Positions 50,283 to 64,000 of a stretch of DNA of 64,000 bases are shown piece after piece (the stretch's first letter is position 1; each line of letters opens with the position of its first letter). This DNA comes from Polyodon spathula (Eukaryota > Chordata > Actinopteri > Acipenseriformes > Polyodontidae). The stretch spans positions 84,485,785 through 84,549,784 of the forward strand of contig NC_054535.1 of the NCBI RefSeq assembly GCF_017654505.1, in the 5' to 3' direction. The translations under genes were made by a program, and so were the position numbers. The notes beneath the pieces are model-generated. The model was given only the letters and a program-made list of their open reading frames with translations. It was not told the origin of the DNA and ran no database searches.

Positions 50283-50508
50283 CTGCAAAAAATAAAGAAA
50301 TTTCACTAAAGAATGAAAGTCATTTGTAAAACAATAGTTTTATATAATTTTTTTTAATGAAGTCAAATAAACCTATAGCCTTGGCCTGGGTTGAAAACTA
50401 AGTATCTCGCAGTATCTAATGAAAGTTTTCTTAACCACTTTACAAATGGGCAAGGTCAAAATAGAAAGAAAAAAAAAGAACATTTTATTTTGTTTTGTTT
50501 TTTGTTAC

Positions 50509-50637
50509 CTCATGAAGTTGGTCTAGAATGCCCTGTCTTTCTCCACATGCATTTTGATATCCAATGATAAAAACCGTTACTTGTTGTTTGTATTTGTTTC
50601 TTTTCACTGAATCCTTTAACATTTCTTCCAACTGGTT
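50509..50637 (-). CDS. Coiled-coil gene, exon 3
   Basis: 129 nt (43 codons), phase 0 to 0, TTTTTTTCAG acceptor and GTAACA donor. Reads NQLEEMLKDSVKRNKYKQQV and ends GILDQLHE. It is helical and charged. Confidence 0.8.
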
Positions 50638-50774
50638 CTGAAAAAAATAGGTTTTATTTTGTATTATTCCACACCAGAAAAATACACAAGTACCAGCACA
50701 CAATTAACATACAATACTTGTAATTGGACATGTTAAGGCAACAGTTGTTATGTGACAGTCGAAATATAGCTTAC

Positions 50775-50855
50775 CAAATCTTCTAAAAACTGCATATTTC
50801 CACATTTAATGCTGTCTTCTGTTGGTTTGCTGTTTCTTTCATATTCACTTAGGGT
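50775..50855 (-). CDS. Coiled-coil gene, exon 2
   Basis: 81 nt (27 codons), phase 0 to 0, TTTAG acceptor and GTAAGC donor. Reads TLSEYERNSKPTEDSIKCGN then MQFLEDL. A 26-base A run lies just upstream of the acceptor in the intron. Confidence 0.75.
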
Positions 50856-51081
50856 CTAAAAAGTCACAAAAAAAAAAAAAAAAAAAAAAAAAAGTGATGC
50901 ACCCCGTAGTTATATTATTTTCTCATTGTGGCAAAGCTTTAAGAGTGATATAATATTACACATGTCGTCCTAGACATAAAACATGACTTTGTTGTGATGT
51001 GAAATATGTAAATTAATACGAAGTATTTATTATTAAGCTTTTTTTTCTGAAAATAATTCAACTCTATTTCACAGTGCTTAC

Positions 51082-51210
51082 CAGGGAGACCCTATTTTTG
51101 ATACTCTCCAGTTCTTCCTTCATTTCTTCCTTTTGTCTTCTGCTGTATACTTCTGCAGCTCTAAGAAGCGCAGCAAACGCTGGTCCACCTCCACCTTTGA
51201 CTGACTCCAT
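51082..51210 (-). CDS. Coiled-coil gene, coding exon 1 (start codon)
   Basis: Starts MESVKGGGGPAFAALLRAAE and continues into a charged helix (RRQKEEMKEELESIKNRV). It is 129 nt (43 codons), ending at phase 0 before a GTAAGC donor. This ATG was chosen because it opens the frame that splices in phase to exon 2. No upstream in-frame extension was pursued. Confidence 0.75.
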
Positions 51211-52556
51211 CGGTTAGTGATGCAGTAACCCAGTTCGGTCGCTGAGGAAGTTGTAATTAACAAGGTACCGTAAGGTAATGTTTATTACAGCTTCCGTGCT
51301 TAAACAAACTTTTATCCTACCATCAGTAATCCCATTAAATGTGCTCCAAATGTCCCATTGTGAAGATAAACACTAAATGAAGACTCAGCCCTCAATCCAG
51401 TAATCTAAACCAGGGCTAAACATGTGCCTTTCAGTTATTATATTATTGTTTCTGACACGTGTTTACAGTAAGTTTTCTTCCAAACTGCAATAACTCATTT
51501 CTATTTAAAATATAGTATCGCCTACTGAAGAGCCCCTGGCTACAGTAGTTACCTAACATATTTTTTTCAAACGTACTGCCTACAAGATTCTATTAGTAAT
51601 ACTGCCGGTGGGCAACATAAAATAGCCATCACTGAGCTAAGTCAATGAAGAAATCGTAAACCTCACCTTTGCAGTTGAATTTTTTGGCAAAATACTGTAT
51701 TATTTTCAGTTGCAGTATCTAAACAAGGTGAGGCTGTTGCAACATGGTGTTACTAGTTAACGGTTTGCTGAATATTAAAGGTTGTTCATTAACGAAATGT
51801 TTTTTTTTTTTTTGTTTTTTTTTTAACTTAGCAGTAACTTTTATAGTGTCATGTGTGGTTACAGTTGCTAGGTTACAGAGACCCGATAGACAAAAAATGT
51901 CCATTAGACCCCCTTGGCTTGGTGAATTGTGTTTATTATGGTGTCTGACGCTGGTGAGGTGGCATCCTGTTATTAATCCTGAGAACTGCTTTACTCGTCC
52001 CACTTACTAGCAAATATGTGGGGGACTGCTAAAAATACAAATCTTACTGCAGAATATGCCTGTGTAGCTGGAATATTTTGGCAGGGTAGCCCAGCAGGGT
52101 AATTCGTTACCCCTGATATACACCCACTGCCTTGTTAAATTTTGGTTTTGCCAGATTTGTTATTAGGCCTATATATTTGTTCACATACTGGCACGCAATA
52201 CTGTAGGTGTCATAACTTCATATAACAAAGCAAGGGTTGGTGTGATCAGTCAGGTTGAATCCCCAGTGCTAAACACAGATGTGCTTAATCCCAGTACAAC
52301 CTCAAAGTGAAGCAGACAAATGTTCCAGTGCCCTTTTCCCTAAAGAAATATGTATTAGATTGATCACAGTATTCATTTTGTTATTTGAAATCATGTAACA
52401 AAATGATGTGTAATAATCTCCTACCGCAATACAAATGATTGACACTTTCCATATATGAAATATTATATTCCTTTCTATATATTGGCATTCTATTACTATT
52501 TTACAATTAATATCCCTTTAATGTTTAACTAATCTTTAGTTTGTTATTGCATAGGA
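51211..52556. promoter_or_regulatory. Inter-gene region between two head-to-head genes
   Basis: About 1.35 kb between the ATG of the minus-strand coiled-coil gene and the ATG of the plus-strand small gene. It should contain both promoters and 5' untranslated exons. No TATA box or CpG island stands out, and open frames here (51,744-52,010) look incidental. Confidence 0.4.
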
Positions 52557-52685
52557 ATGGTTGACCAGGAAAATACCAATAACCAATACCTCTTTGATCT
52601 GATAGCACAGAATCCTTACAGCATCTCTACTAAGAAGCTATATTTTGACAGTATAAATCCTTGTAATTATGTTATCAGCAATAAA
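52557..52685 (+). CDS. Small plus-strand gene, coding exon 1
   Basis: A TTGTTATTGCATAG acceptor, then GA and ATG. The exon reads MVDQENTNNQYLFDLIAQNP and continues KKLYFDSINPCNYVISNK to a GTGAGT donor at phase 0 (43 codons). The acceptor upstream of the ATG implies a non-coding first exon. The three exons give a protein of about 110 residues that I do not recognise. No signal peptide or membrane segment is seen. Confidence 0.65.
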
Positions 52686-52917
52686 GTGAGTGAGTACCCA
52701 AATGTTCAGTGACCTGCAGTAACAGTCGTTCAGGTTAGACCTACTCAAAATGAAAAGCTTGGCAAAGTTATAACTTCAATCCTGGGACAGATGAAAATAA
52801 GAACCTAGTTCTCATTCATACTGGATCTACTGGGCCTGCCACGGGTTAACTTCATTCTACGCTAGTCTCCGAGTCCTTCTCTAAAACTCCACAGCTATTC
52901 ATTACTCACAATTTAAC

Positions 52918-53394
52918 GAGTAAGTAGCGGGGTTCCAAAAAATATAATGGTATACATACCCACATGTTGCTACAACTGTTTAAATAAAGTACCTGTAATT
53001 TTTTTCTTTCCATTGTTAACATCCTGACAACTTTTTACACTTAGAACGTTAAAGTCTGTTTCAAAGCTCTTTTCAAAATGTCAGCTCTAGTGCACTAGGG
53101 TTTGAGATCTGTCCTCTAATCACTGCAGAAAATGCTCTGGCTTTCCATTTGTACCACATGATGGATCGTTATTGATGTGTTGCCTGTTCGACAATGTGGG
53201 CACACAATCCTTACACTATCAGTGCACTAGAGCAGCCATTTTGAATGGTGCCTTAAAACACATTTTCAAAGTTATAAGTATTTAAAAAAGTTGTCAGGAT
53301 GTTAACAAGATACAAATTACATATAATTTAGTTGCAACACGTGGGGATGTGTAACGCTATATTTTTTCAGAACCCCACTACTTAATGTTTAAGT
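52918..53394. mobile_element. MITE with inverted ends of about 130 bp
   Basis: The left end (GTAAGTAGCGGGGTTCC) and the right end in inverse (TTAAGTAGTGGGGTTCT) match, and both continue through AACATCCTGACAACTTTTT about 110 bases inside. No coding. It lies in the first coding intron of the small plus-strand gene. Confidence 0.65.
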
Positions 53395-53807
53395 GTACTT
53401 ATTTACAGTAATTCACAAACTGTAACTAATTAAATACATACATGATATATGTTAATGAAATACTGAAGTAATAATTACCTTTATATATTTCTGTGTACTA
53501 TACATATTTATTGCAATAAATTCAAATCATTAATCTGTACATCAGTATACTTGCATTACAGTCTTATACATTAACCAGCACCATCAGATCAGATACATGT
53601 TGGGAGGTTTCTCCATATTTGTAAAATCCAACCCACAGCTCAGAATATTGGCACAGATATTGAACTGCAATATAGGGACATTATAATGTCATTGACTTAG
53701 AACAGTGAACATTGTGTATATTTGTACCGGGTTGATAAATGTTAATATTTATAAAACCAATAGTATAATGTGAAAAAGTAACTCCCTTATTAATTTTGCT
53801 AAATACA

Positions 53808-53834
53808 AAAAAAAAAAAAAAAAAAAAAAAAAAA
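53808..53834. repeat. Poly(A) tract
   Basis: About 27 A. No recognisable retroposon body upstream. Confidence 0.85.
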
Positions 53835-54138
53835 TAGTGATGAGTCAGTGATGGTGCATGTTTATAAGTTTTAGAGTGGCAGTATAATGAAGTTGTTTAA
53901 ATACAGTAGATTCCTACATGTATTGCTAGTTTGAAATGATTTAGTTGTTTTTTGTAACTAAATTGTTGGATTGTAATATACTCAGAACCAGGTACAATAG
54001 CAGTTTGCCTAGTTAGTAGCCAGTGCCACTTTTCATTCCCATCTAATCTATCGATATAATAAAAACATTTTTAAAAAGCAGTATTTTTTTTATCAAGCTT
54101 TATATCTATTATATTTCACCTCCCTCTTGGTAGAATAA

Positions 54139-55470
54139 CACTGTGTAACAATTTTTTTTTGGTTCCTGGGTAGTAAGTGTTATTTCCTAATTGCTTATGC
54201 CTCAAAAGTATAAAAAATGGCTATTATTCCCCACAAACTTTGCTTTTGTGACCAGGACAGAGATATTTTGAAATTTACCTATTTTCCAGAACATTCCAGA
54301 TAGATTCAGTGCTGAGTAAACTCGGAGTAACTTCTAGAACTTTCTAGAACTTCCCAGTAATATAAATAGTAGTATAAATACAGGGGCCTTAAGCCCACCA
54401 GTTCAGTTTAGTTCCAGCTGCCTAAATGGATACATATCTGCATTTTTCTGAGATGGCATCAAGAGGCTGCAATGGTGGCATTCCTGATGGGTCTCCGAGG
54501 CGGTTTTACCAAGTTTCCCTGCTATCTTTGCCTTTGGGACAGCAGGGACATCAAGGCGCACTACCACAGGCAGGACTGGCCACAGCGGACCGAGTTCTCT
54601 GTGGGGAGGAACAACGTCAAGTGGGAGCCACTGGTGGACCAGCGGAAGGTGCTGATGCCACCACTGCACATCAAATTGGGCCTTATGAAACAATTTGTCA
54701 GAGCTCTACATAAGGAGTCGGCAGCCTTCAAGTACCTTCAAGACTTCTTCCCTAAGCTGTCTGAGGCAAAGGTCAAAGCCGGTGTCTTCGTCGGACCACA
54801 GATAAAGACGATCCTGGAGTGCAATGAATTCCCCAAGAAGCTCACTAGTAAGGAGAAAAAAGCGGCTTGGAACAGCTTTGTCGCAGTGGTTCGGGGCTTC
54901 CTGGGCAATCACAAGGCCGAAAACTACGTAGAGCTGGTTGAGACTCTGGTGAAGAACTACGGCACAATGGGCTGTAGGATGTCCCTCAAAGTCCATATCC
55001 TTGATGCTCATCTTGATAAATTCAAGGAGAACATGGGAGCGTACTCGGAGGAGCAAGGTGAGCACTTCCACCAGGATATATTGGAGTTTGACGCCGCTTC
55101 CAAGGACAGTATAACGAGAACATGATGGGAGATTACATTTGGGGGGCTGATTCGTGAAAGTGATTTACAGTATAATCGTAAATCCCGAAAAACTACTGAC
55201 TTCTAAATCTTTTGTAGTCATTTTTGTATTACTTTAGTATAACTACATGTTAATTTGGATTCATATGTTGTTTTTTTCTGACTTGTGAACATTGACTATG
55301 TGAACAAAAAGACCGTTTTCTCACTGGAAATAGGTAAATTTCAAAATATCACTGTCCTGGTCACAAAAGCAAAGTCTGTGGGGAATAATAGCCATTTTCT
55401 ATACTTTTGAGGCATAAGCAATTAGGAAATAACACTTACTACCCAGGAACAAAAATTGTGTTACATAGTG
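54139..55470 (+). mobile_element. CACTA/Chapaev-like DNA transposon, internally deleted
   Basis: Inverted ends of about 150 bases, tips CACTGTGTAACA and CACTATGTAACA, both then reading TTCCTGGGTAGTAAGTGTTA and TTTGCTTTTGTGACCAGGAC. 1,332 bases, enclosing one open frame. A target duplication was not clear. The CACTG-type tips and the CxxC transposase part fit the CMC (CACTA, Mirage, Chapaev) superfamily. Confidence 0.75.
54472..55125 (+). CDS. C-terminal part of CMC-type transposase (truncated)
   Basis: 217 codons, uninterrupted. Has GGFTKFPCYLCLWDSRD, a CxxC pair as in CMC transposases between the second Asp and the Glu, then PPLHIKLGLMKQFVRALHKE, GVFVGPQIKTILECNEF, RMSLKVHILDAHLDKFKENM and SEEQGEHFHQDI. 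This block order matches a very common uncharacterised transposon protein of fish, arthropods and cnidarians (recalled, not searched). The N-terminal region that should carry the first catalytic Asp residues is absent, so the protein cannot be active alone. GC content and codon use contrast with the surroundings. It is either a deletion derivative or, less likely, a domesticated fragment. Confidence 0.7.
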   Translation: MVAFLMGLRGGFTKFPCYLCLWDSRDIKAHYHRQDWPQRTEFSVGRNNVKWEPLVDQRKVLMPPLHIKLGLMKQFVRALHKESAAFKYLQDFFPKLSEAKVKAGVFVGPQIKTILECNEFPKKLTSKEKKAAWNSFVAVVRGFLGNHKAENYVELVETLVKNYGTMGCRMSLKVHILDAHLDKFKENMGAYSEEQGEHFHQDILEFDAASKDSITRT

Positions 55471-55537
55471 TCTATCTTGAGGATTAGCTGATCTCAGTGT
55501 TTTCATCTGCCATTTATCTCAACAACCAAGTGTACAG

Positions 55538-55595
55538 AGATCAGGAATCAACTGTGTGGGTTCCTCTCTATCCATCCAAAGGTTCAGACACTCAG
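55538..55595 (+). CDS. Small plus-strand gene, coding exon 2
   Basis: 58 nt, phase 0 in and phase 1 out: AAGTGTACAG acceptor, RSGINCVGSSLSIQRFRHS, GTCAGT donor. It was chosen because both phases fit the neighbouring exons. The upstream transposon ends only 67 bases before it. A second open frame makes this the least certain of the three exons. Confidence 0.5.
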
Positions 55596-55873
55596 GTCAG
55601 TCACACTTTGAAACAAGCTCAATACAAAATGACATTTCAACATCAGTTGCATACTTCACTGTCTATTTTCCTTTTGGCAGACGATAACTGTATTTTATTT
55701 TGAAATAAACAGTTTAATGGTAACAGAAAAATGTTTGGTTAACAGTAGGTTTTGGATATATGTGTTCCTTTCTTGTTTCATGTTTGTGGCTATAACAGAT
55801 TTCAATTAAAAATTAAATTTCCATAGTGGTATAATATTACTAATTTACAAGTAGTACATTTGTTCATTTTCAG

Positions 55874-56019
55874 AATACCCTCTGGATGATGCTGAATACA
55901 GACAGTACCAAATGTCAGCAACATGGACAATTTCACCACCATCCTGCATGAAAGATCTGAAGCCATTGTACCGAAAACTGAAACCTACGTGGGAATGGGT
56001 AGACCCTCATTCTTACTAG
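55874..56019 (+). CDS. Small plus-strand gene, terminal coding exon
   Basis: A TTCATTTTCAG acceptor, phase 1. Reads YPLDDAEYRQYQMSATWTIS, then PPSCMKDLKPLYRKLKPTWE and WVDPHSY before TAG. It is rich in Tyr, Trp and Pro. An ATTAAA near 56,494 could be its polyadenylation signal. Confidence 0.65.
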
Positions 56020-57658
56020 GGAATGTAAGGTAAAGTGTCTTAACACATATCTTGAGGTGTCTCACATTATTTTATATATAAGTTAACTTTCTTATTTTTG
56101 CAACAAAATCTATTCTCGATCTGGTCATCCAAACAGTCAGTTTCCTTCTGCTACACTTGAGTCCCACTCAAATATATTTTAAGAAGAAACCATTTGAACA
56201 ACCGCTCAATTCCTTGTGTATCTTGAAAGGGTTAAAAAAAGCAAGTGTGGCAGCTTTTACTTGTACTGCCTCAGGGTTTCAAAGCACTCAACCACGTGTT
56301 ATTTTTCTTGCAATAGTTCACTAAGACAAGTCTTTGTTTTAAAACCTAAACATTTTTATAGAGAAAAAGCGAAAGTTTATACTCCATGAGTCGCTAGTTT
56401 TTTATTAATTTAATGAATGAAAGTAAGTATTATATTACCAAGACATTTTGGTTTCACTTAAAAAAAAAAAAAAAAAAAAAAAGTATTTTAAAGGAATTAA
56501 ACCATTACAATAGTATAAAGCTAGTAACACATTTATTGGAGTATTCTTATATCTGTTCTACAGCTGCATCCAAGTACTTTATTGTTTATCTTAAGAAATC
56601 TCATTTAATTTACTGTAGGATGATAGAAATAATAATATAAAATGTATAAAACAGATGTTTAAGACATTTTATTCAAACTGTTATTGCACTGCCAATAATA
56701 GCAACTATATGGATTACCTAACACACAGTACAAAATAAAAATGCAAAAGTAATGCAGGTTAATAAGAGTATAAAATAGTGCCACCCATTTGTAAAATACT
56801 GCAATTGTTAAAACAGAAATGTAATACCAACAGAAAGACATGTAAACATTCTCATTTACAAACAGTAGAGATCTGTAGTTAACGCTGCTGGAGTTAACAG
56901 AACATCTGTTAACATGGTATGTGGTATATACATTTCCATAGGCTCAGATTCCAATCATTACTGAAGTACCAAGATAGCATATACCTGTATCCATACACAG
57001 ACATGGTAAAAATCACTTTGCACTGCAACATTCATAATATAACAAACAGTTCTGAAAGAACAGACCAGAAAACAAATACAGATATATTCCACACATGAAT
57101 TGAAGTTTACAGGGGGAAAAAAAAAACAGGTTATCACAGTAATTAAAGAATTAGAATCCCTCATTCATAATTGTGTATTTCATACAGTAACCACCAAGTG
57201 AAATATTCAACTGCTAGTTATCTGTAGTTCGTCTTCATTAAAAAAAGGCATGCATTTTATTTCTAAAATAATGTTAATAAAACGTGTTAATGATTAAACC
57301 ACTCTTTAATGTATCAGAAAAGAATGAATATATTCATACATCCTTTGAGTTTTGTTAAAAAATAGATTAAATACATGGCATGTCTAACTGCTTTTGAAAG
57401 TGCATAGATTTATAAATAGTTGTATTATAGAAGTTCAATGAACTATGAAAAAGAAAATGAGAGCTCAAATTCCCCTAAACAATATAGGACCTGTTGGCTC
57501 AGCATTACAAGAGTTTTTATGGGAGAGTAAATGTTCATAACATTCTGGATTCTGCATTCTCTCTTCGATGTAGGGTTGCTCAAAATGAACCAGAGGAAGA
57601 CATTCATGTCGCTTGCACCAACACAGTCAAGGAAGATCACATAGACACAACGCTGCCT
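56020..57658. other. 3' untranslated and intergenic DNA between convergent genes
   Basis: It should hold the 3' untranslated parts of the small plus-strand gene and of the minus-strand gene ending at 57,659. Minus-strand AATAAA signals occur at 57,256-57,261 and 56,668-56,673. A poly(A) tract lies at 56,460-56,482. Confidence 0.45.
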
Positions 57659-57740
57659 TTAAAGGAAGAGTTCCTGTAACTCTGAGTCTTCTACATTTCT
57701 TACAGTCATTTTCTCCAGAGAGTTCTTGAGGTCATCAGTG
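57659..57740 (-). CDS. Terminal coding exon of a minus-strand gene (unrecognised)
   Basis: A TATGTTTTTCACAG acceptor, phase 2 in, then TDDLKNSLEKMTVRNVEDSE, LQELFL and TAA. It is helical and charged. It probably belongs to the gene whose coding piece is at 63,686-64,000, but that exon leaves at phase 0, so another exon must lie between. Confidence 0.6.
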
Positions 57741-58427
57741 CTGTGAAAAACATACAAAAAATAAACACATTAACTGAAAAAACATACAGCTAACATGCAA
57801 ACTAAGAATAAGATTGAAAACAGAACACAATCACTGGTCCCCAATTGAATGCACTGTAAATAACTAAACTGCTGCACCCTGGTACCTGTGTTGTAGGGAA
57901 CATGGTCTGCTAGACTACAAGAGCAAGTTTTATCTGTTGCACAAAGTGATTAGGAACAAGGAAGCAGAACCTGAATTAGTGACATCAACAATTCAAACTA
58001 ATACCACGAAAAAAATTGCATATAACATCTGTTACCAGATGATTTATAATGTCAACACAGTGGCACTGCAACAGCAATGCAATGGTTCTGTACTAAGGGA
58101 AATGGTAACTCTTGGCCAACTACAATGGTAGATGAATAAATACAGAATAGAAATCCGGTGCAGTACCATTCTACCATATCAGTACCATTGATTGTTAAAA
58201 AAAGTGTTGATTACATGCTGCTTTTTGCAGGGTTAAATCACAGAAAGTTACATTTTTGCGTCAATTTATGCATTATAGAGAGGGAATTATTTTATTTTGT
58301 ATTTTAGTCAGATGTGTGGTGTTGTGTGTCCCGCAGTGCCCTCTACTGTTTATAACATTCTTCAGTTATAACGCTCAGATTGTGTGTGTCCCCAAGACCC
58401 ACGTTATAGCGAGGGAGCACCGTGTGT

Positions 58428-60132
<1,705 letters not shown>

Positions 60133-60305
60133 TATTTATTTTAATTATCTGAAGGGAAACTTAAACTGTTACTGAGCAGGCTGTAGGATATATTACTGTA
60201 GAATATATTGCTGTAGGTGGCAGGGAAAGCCAGAAGATACTGGTCTATATTATTGATCTTTAAATATCTTTACATCAGCCTTTTACTTTATATATATATA
60301 TTTTT

Positions 60306-60418
<113 letters not shown>

Positions 60419-61788
60419 TTCTAGGAACTGGGATACCCGATTCCTGGAAAGGGTTAATTACACCGTTTTTGCCTCTAAAGCACTGCGAACTAATGCATGC
60501 GTGTTTGTGGTTGTAGGCTGAAATAATCAAGTTACAAGGTCATTGTACGTCATGGCCGGAACAGGGGACAAGGGAAGGGAATAGCTGACCGCACGCATTT
60601 CTGTGTTCTGCTTTCACATTTTTTAAATGGTCAGTTTGAAAAATAAACTTTGTTCAACAGCTGGCCCTGCTTTAGTACAAAGCTCACGCTATATACTGTT
60701 TTACATAATGGAAACGTTGCACTTAAATTACTGTGGCTGATTCTTTGGCTGAAGAGATATTATCAGCTCATCATCTAACCACGGAATCTTGTTCAATTAA
60801 ATCACTTAAACTCCTGACGGTAAACAATGCAACTAAATCTAGTGAGATGCAAGACACAAGAGTTGAAAAAAATCTATTCGTGTTGACTCAAAACTTTATT
60901 TTGGCACTCTACGATTTTACTGGTGAAAGATAGCATTGGTTTATTGGGTTCACAAAGGCAACTTTTTTCAGCTTGGTACGGTAACCTTTTCACGTCCTTG
61001 TTTGCTTAATTCTTGCTCTTTTTGCTGCATTACAGCCCTTCATTAATTATGTTAAGTTTTCAGGGCATTTTATTAATGGCATGTGTGTAAGTCACAAACC
61101 TTAAGTGTGTTTTTATTTGCTGCTGTTCTTGTTCTACATTTCCTAAACAACTGTTCATTTTAAGCTACTTTTTTTATACAACAGTACTCATACATTTGGT
61201 CACCATCACAACTGGGGTTCATGTATTCTGCTGGTGTTAATATACCTAATGAAGATACGCTGGTGTCAAAACGCATTGTTTGTTTTACAACCATGTCCTT
61301 TTTTTTAATCAATAAAGAGATTTTGATTAAGAATATAACCGAGCGGGAGTCAAGTATTTAAACCACATTAAAGCAAAATGATGAATTTTGTTTGTTAAGT
61401 CATTTAAATATAGGTTTGGCTACTTTCATTGTGCAAGTCCTAACCCCTGATAAAGCTGTCAATGTTTATTTATTTTTTTGTTCTTGCATTTCTAACAATT
61501 TTAACCGCATTCTGGAGCTCTGTGTTATAATTTCTCATTTCCCTGTGCTTCAGTGGTACAAACAGACTGATACACGATGGCGTGACTGACAGAGCATTGT
61601 GTTTTGAGGAATCATATCGTCAAAGAACTGTCGTACGTAACAGTGGCAAGCCTGTCACATACCAGTAAAGGAATATGTACCACAGGTTGAAAACCACTGA
61701 TCTAGCCAGTCAAGTCGAGTGGCTCCGCTACAACAAGTCGCATGGAAAACCGAGACATATGATTTTAGCAAAAATTGGATTCGAAGAG

Positions 61789-62898
<1,110 letters not shown>

Positions 62899-63160
62899 CA
62901 CACACACACACGCTACTTTGACATTATAATGATATAGCTACCAGCAATATTTTTCAAACTTTATATTAAGGGACGTTCATCTTTCAGTATCTTTTGCAAA
63001 CTGTACATATTTTATTATTACAATACTAACTGTACTTCCTAAAACACAAACTTTGCCTCATCCTGCACAACGGTATGTTGATGAAACCATACTTTTAGAA
63101 TAAAATATATAATTAATCATTGTTTAATAATTCCCAACATACCAAAAACATACCATGCAG

Positions 63161-63245
63161 AGTAACTGTTAGGAAGGCCATCAGTGATCAGCATGCAAGT
63201 GGGGTGATTGGAACTGAAGCTGCAAGGGTCCTAAAGGAGTGTAAG
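63161..63245 (+). CDS. Possible plus-strand internal exon
   Basis: A CATACCATGCAG acceptor, 85 nt, phase 2 in and phase 0 out. Reads VTVRKAISDQHASGVIGTEA then ARVLKECK, with a GTAAAT donor. It looks coding, but there are no partner exons, and it is antisense to the right-hand gene. It may be a transposon fragment. Confidence 0.25.
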
Positions 63246-63685
63246 GTAAATGCTTTTTGAGCAAATCGTGCATCTTTTCCTGCCCAACATTCAATACATG
63301 CAAAAGTAAAGAAAGCAACTCCATGCAAAGTGTGATTACAAAATATAAATGTGTCAATTTCTGAATATAGTGTGGTACACATTTATTTTGTTATCTAACA
63401 AAGTTAAATCTGATTTAAAACTTTAAAAGGATAAGACTACTTTCTTGCCAAATTTGGTGTTTGTTGGTGTGCAACCTGAACTACGATATCCACACGTCTA
63501 ATTACAAAATCCTTCTGCCTATGACAAGCACAAGACATGATGTTAGCAGTGCCTAGCTTTAAAAAGTTTTCATAATTCTGAAAAGGTGAAAATCAGCATT
63601 GAGCAATGCATCAGAAAGCTACAGCATGGTACACACACAAAGTGCTGACAAACATCTCTAAAGTCAGCCTCTATACTGCACTCAC

Positions 63686-64000
63686 TGTCTTGTTCTTTAA
63701 CTTTGTGGGAGTAATTTGGTTTGATTTTGAATCTGCTGCTTTTCTCCTTATGGGATTCTGTGGTAGACCGGTGGTTGACGTCTTGATAAGAGTGGTTTGG
63801 TAATGGTTATTGTTATTGTTCTGGTTTCCACTCAGGGATTCCATAATGGATCGGAAAGTTCCAAATGGTCTTTTCCAATGGTCTCCAGCCTCGCTGCCAG
63901 GTGGAGTCTTGGACATTCCTTTCCCACTCTCTTTGCTTCTGTCACTGTTCGAGTCACATTCCGTTTGTTCCACGTGCACAACAGCTTCTCCAAAGGTCAC
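63686..64000 (-). CDS. Exon of a minus-strand gene entering from the right edge (partial)
   Basis: 105 open codons from the window edge to a GTGAGT donor at phase 0. Contains FGEAVVHVEQTECDSNSDRS, HWKRPFGTFRSIMESLSGNQ, an Asn run (NNNNNH) and KLKNKT. Ser/Lys-rich and probably largely disordered around one conserved-looking block (RPFGTFRSIMESL). The family is not recognised. If the donor is unused, the frame runs four more codons to TAG. Confidence 0.55.

Noticed and set aside
51744..52010. Plus-strand frame of 88 codons between the head-to-head genes
   Set aside because: Poly(T)-coded Phe run, no splice support and an antisense frame equally open.
54403..55071. Minus-strand frames opposite the CMC transposase
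   Set aside because: Shadows in GC-rich DNA. The plus-strand frame has the recognisable motifs.
60733..60933. Plus-strand frame of 66 codons
   Set aside because: Helical-looking, but it begins at a non-ATG codon and has no acceptor or polyadenylation context.

Overview
The window is vertebrate nuclear DNA: short exons with GT..AG introns, long AT-rich introns, many (TA)n and (CA)n microsatellites, and several transposon classes. Tc1/mariner elements with 38 residues between the last two catalytic positions, piggyBac-like and CACTA-type DNA elements, tRNA-derived SINEs, an L1/Tx1-like LINE end and a tyrosine-recombinase element together suggest a ray-finned fish, possibly a non-teleost lineage. 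The species is inference. Nothing bacterial, no CRISPR array and no rRNA or functional tRNA gene is visible.

One large minus-strand gene fills most of the window. It starts with an ATG at 51,210 and ends with a TAG at 1,874, followed by an AATAAA at 1,800-1,805. I traced 31 coding exons by eye. At nearly every junction the reading phase at the donor matches the phase at the next acceptor. They encode about 1,225 residues: charged coiled-coil segments in exons 1-9, 16-17 and 21-24, and a Pro/His/Gln-rich tail. I do not recognise the family. Two places are unresolved: the exon 8 to exon 9 junction, where phases disagree, and a missing short exon between exons 9 and 10.

A small plus-strand gene of three coding exons (52,557-56,019, about 110 residues) lies head-to-head with it, 1.35 kb away, perhaps sharing a promoter region. 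A third gene enters from the right edge on the minus strand (coding piece 63,686-64,000). A likely terminal coding exon lies at 57,659-57,740, but their phases do not join directly, so at least one exon between them was not found.

The introns hold the mobile DNA. From left to right: a hAT-like MITE, a 5'-truncated LINE with a perfect 15-bp target duplication, a solo LTR with 5-bp target duplication, an LTR/gag-like fragment, an old interspersed repeat, a repeat carrying a (CA)85 array, a piggyBac-like TTAA element, a tyrosine-recombinase (Crypton/DIRS-type) relic, two SINEs of one family, four Tc1-like elements, a palindromic MITE, and a 1.33-kb element with 150-bp inverted ends carrying the C-terminal part of a CACTA/Chapaev-type transposase. 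Of the two sister Tc1 copies, one keeps a full reading frame but has lost the catalytic Glu (Lys instead). The other is broken by a stop and a template-switch palindrome. Neither has an ATG for the first 80 or so codons.
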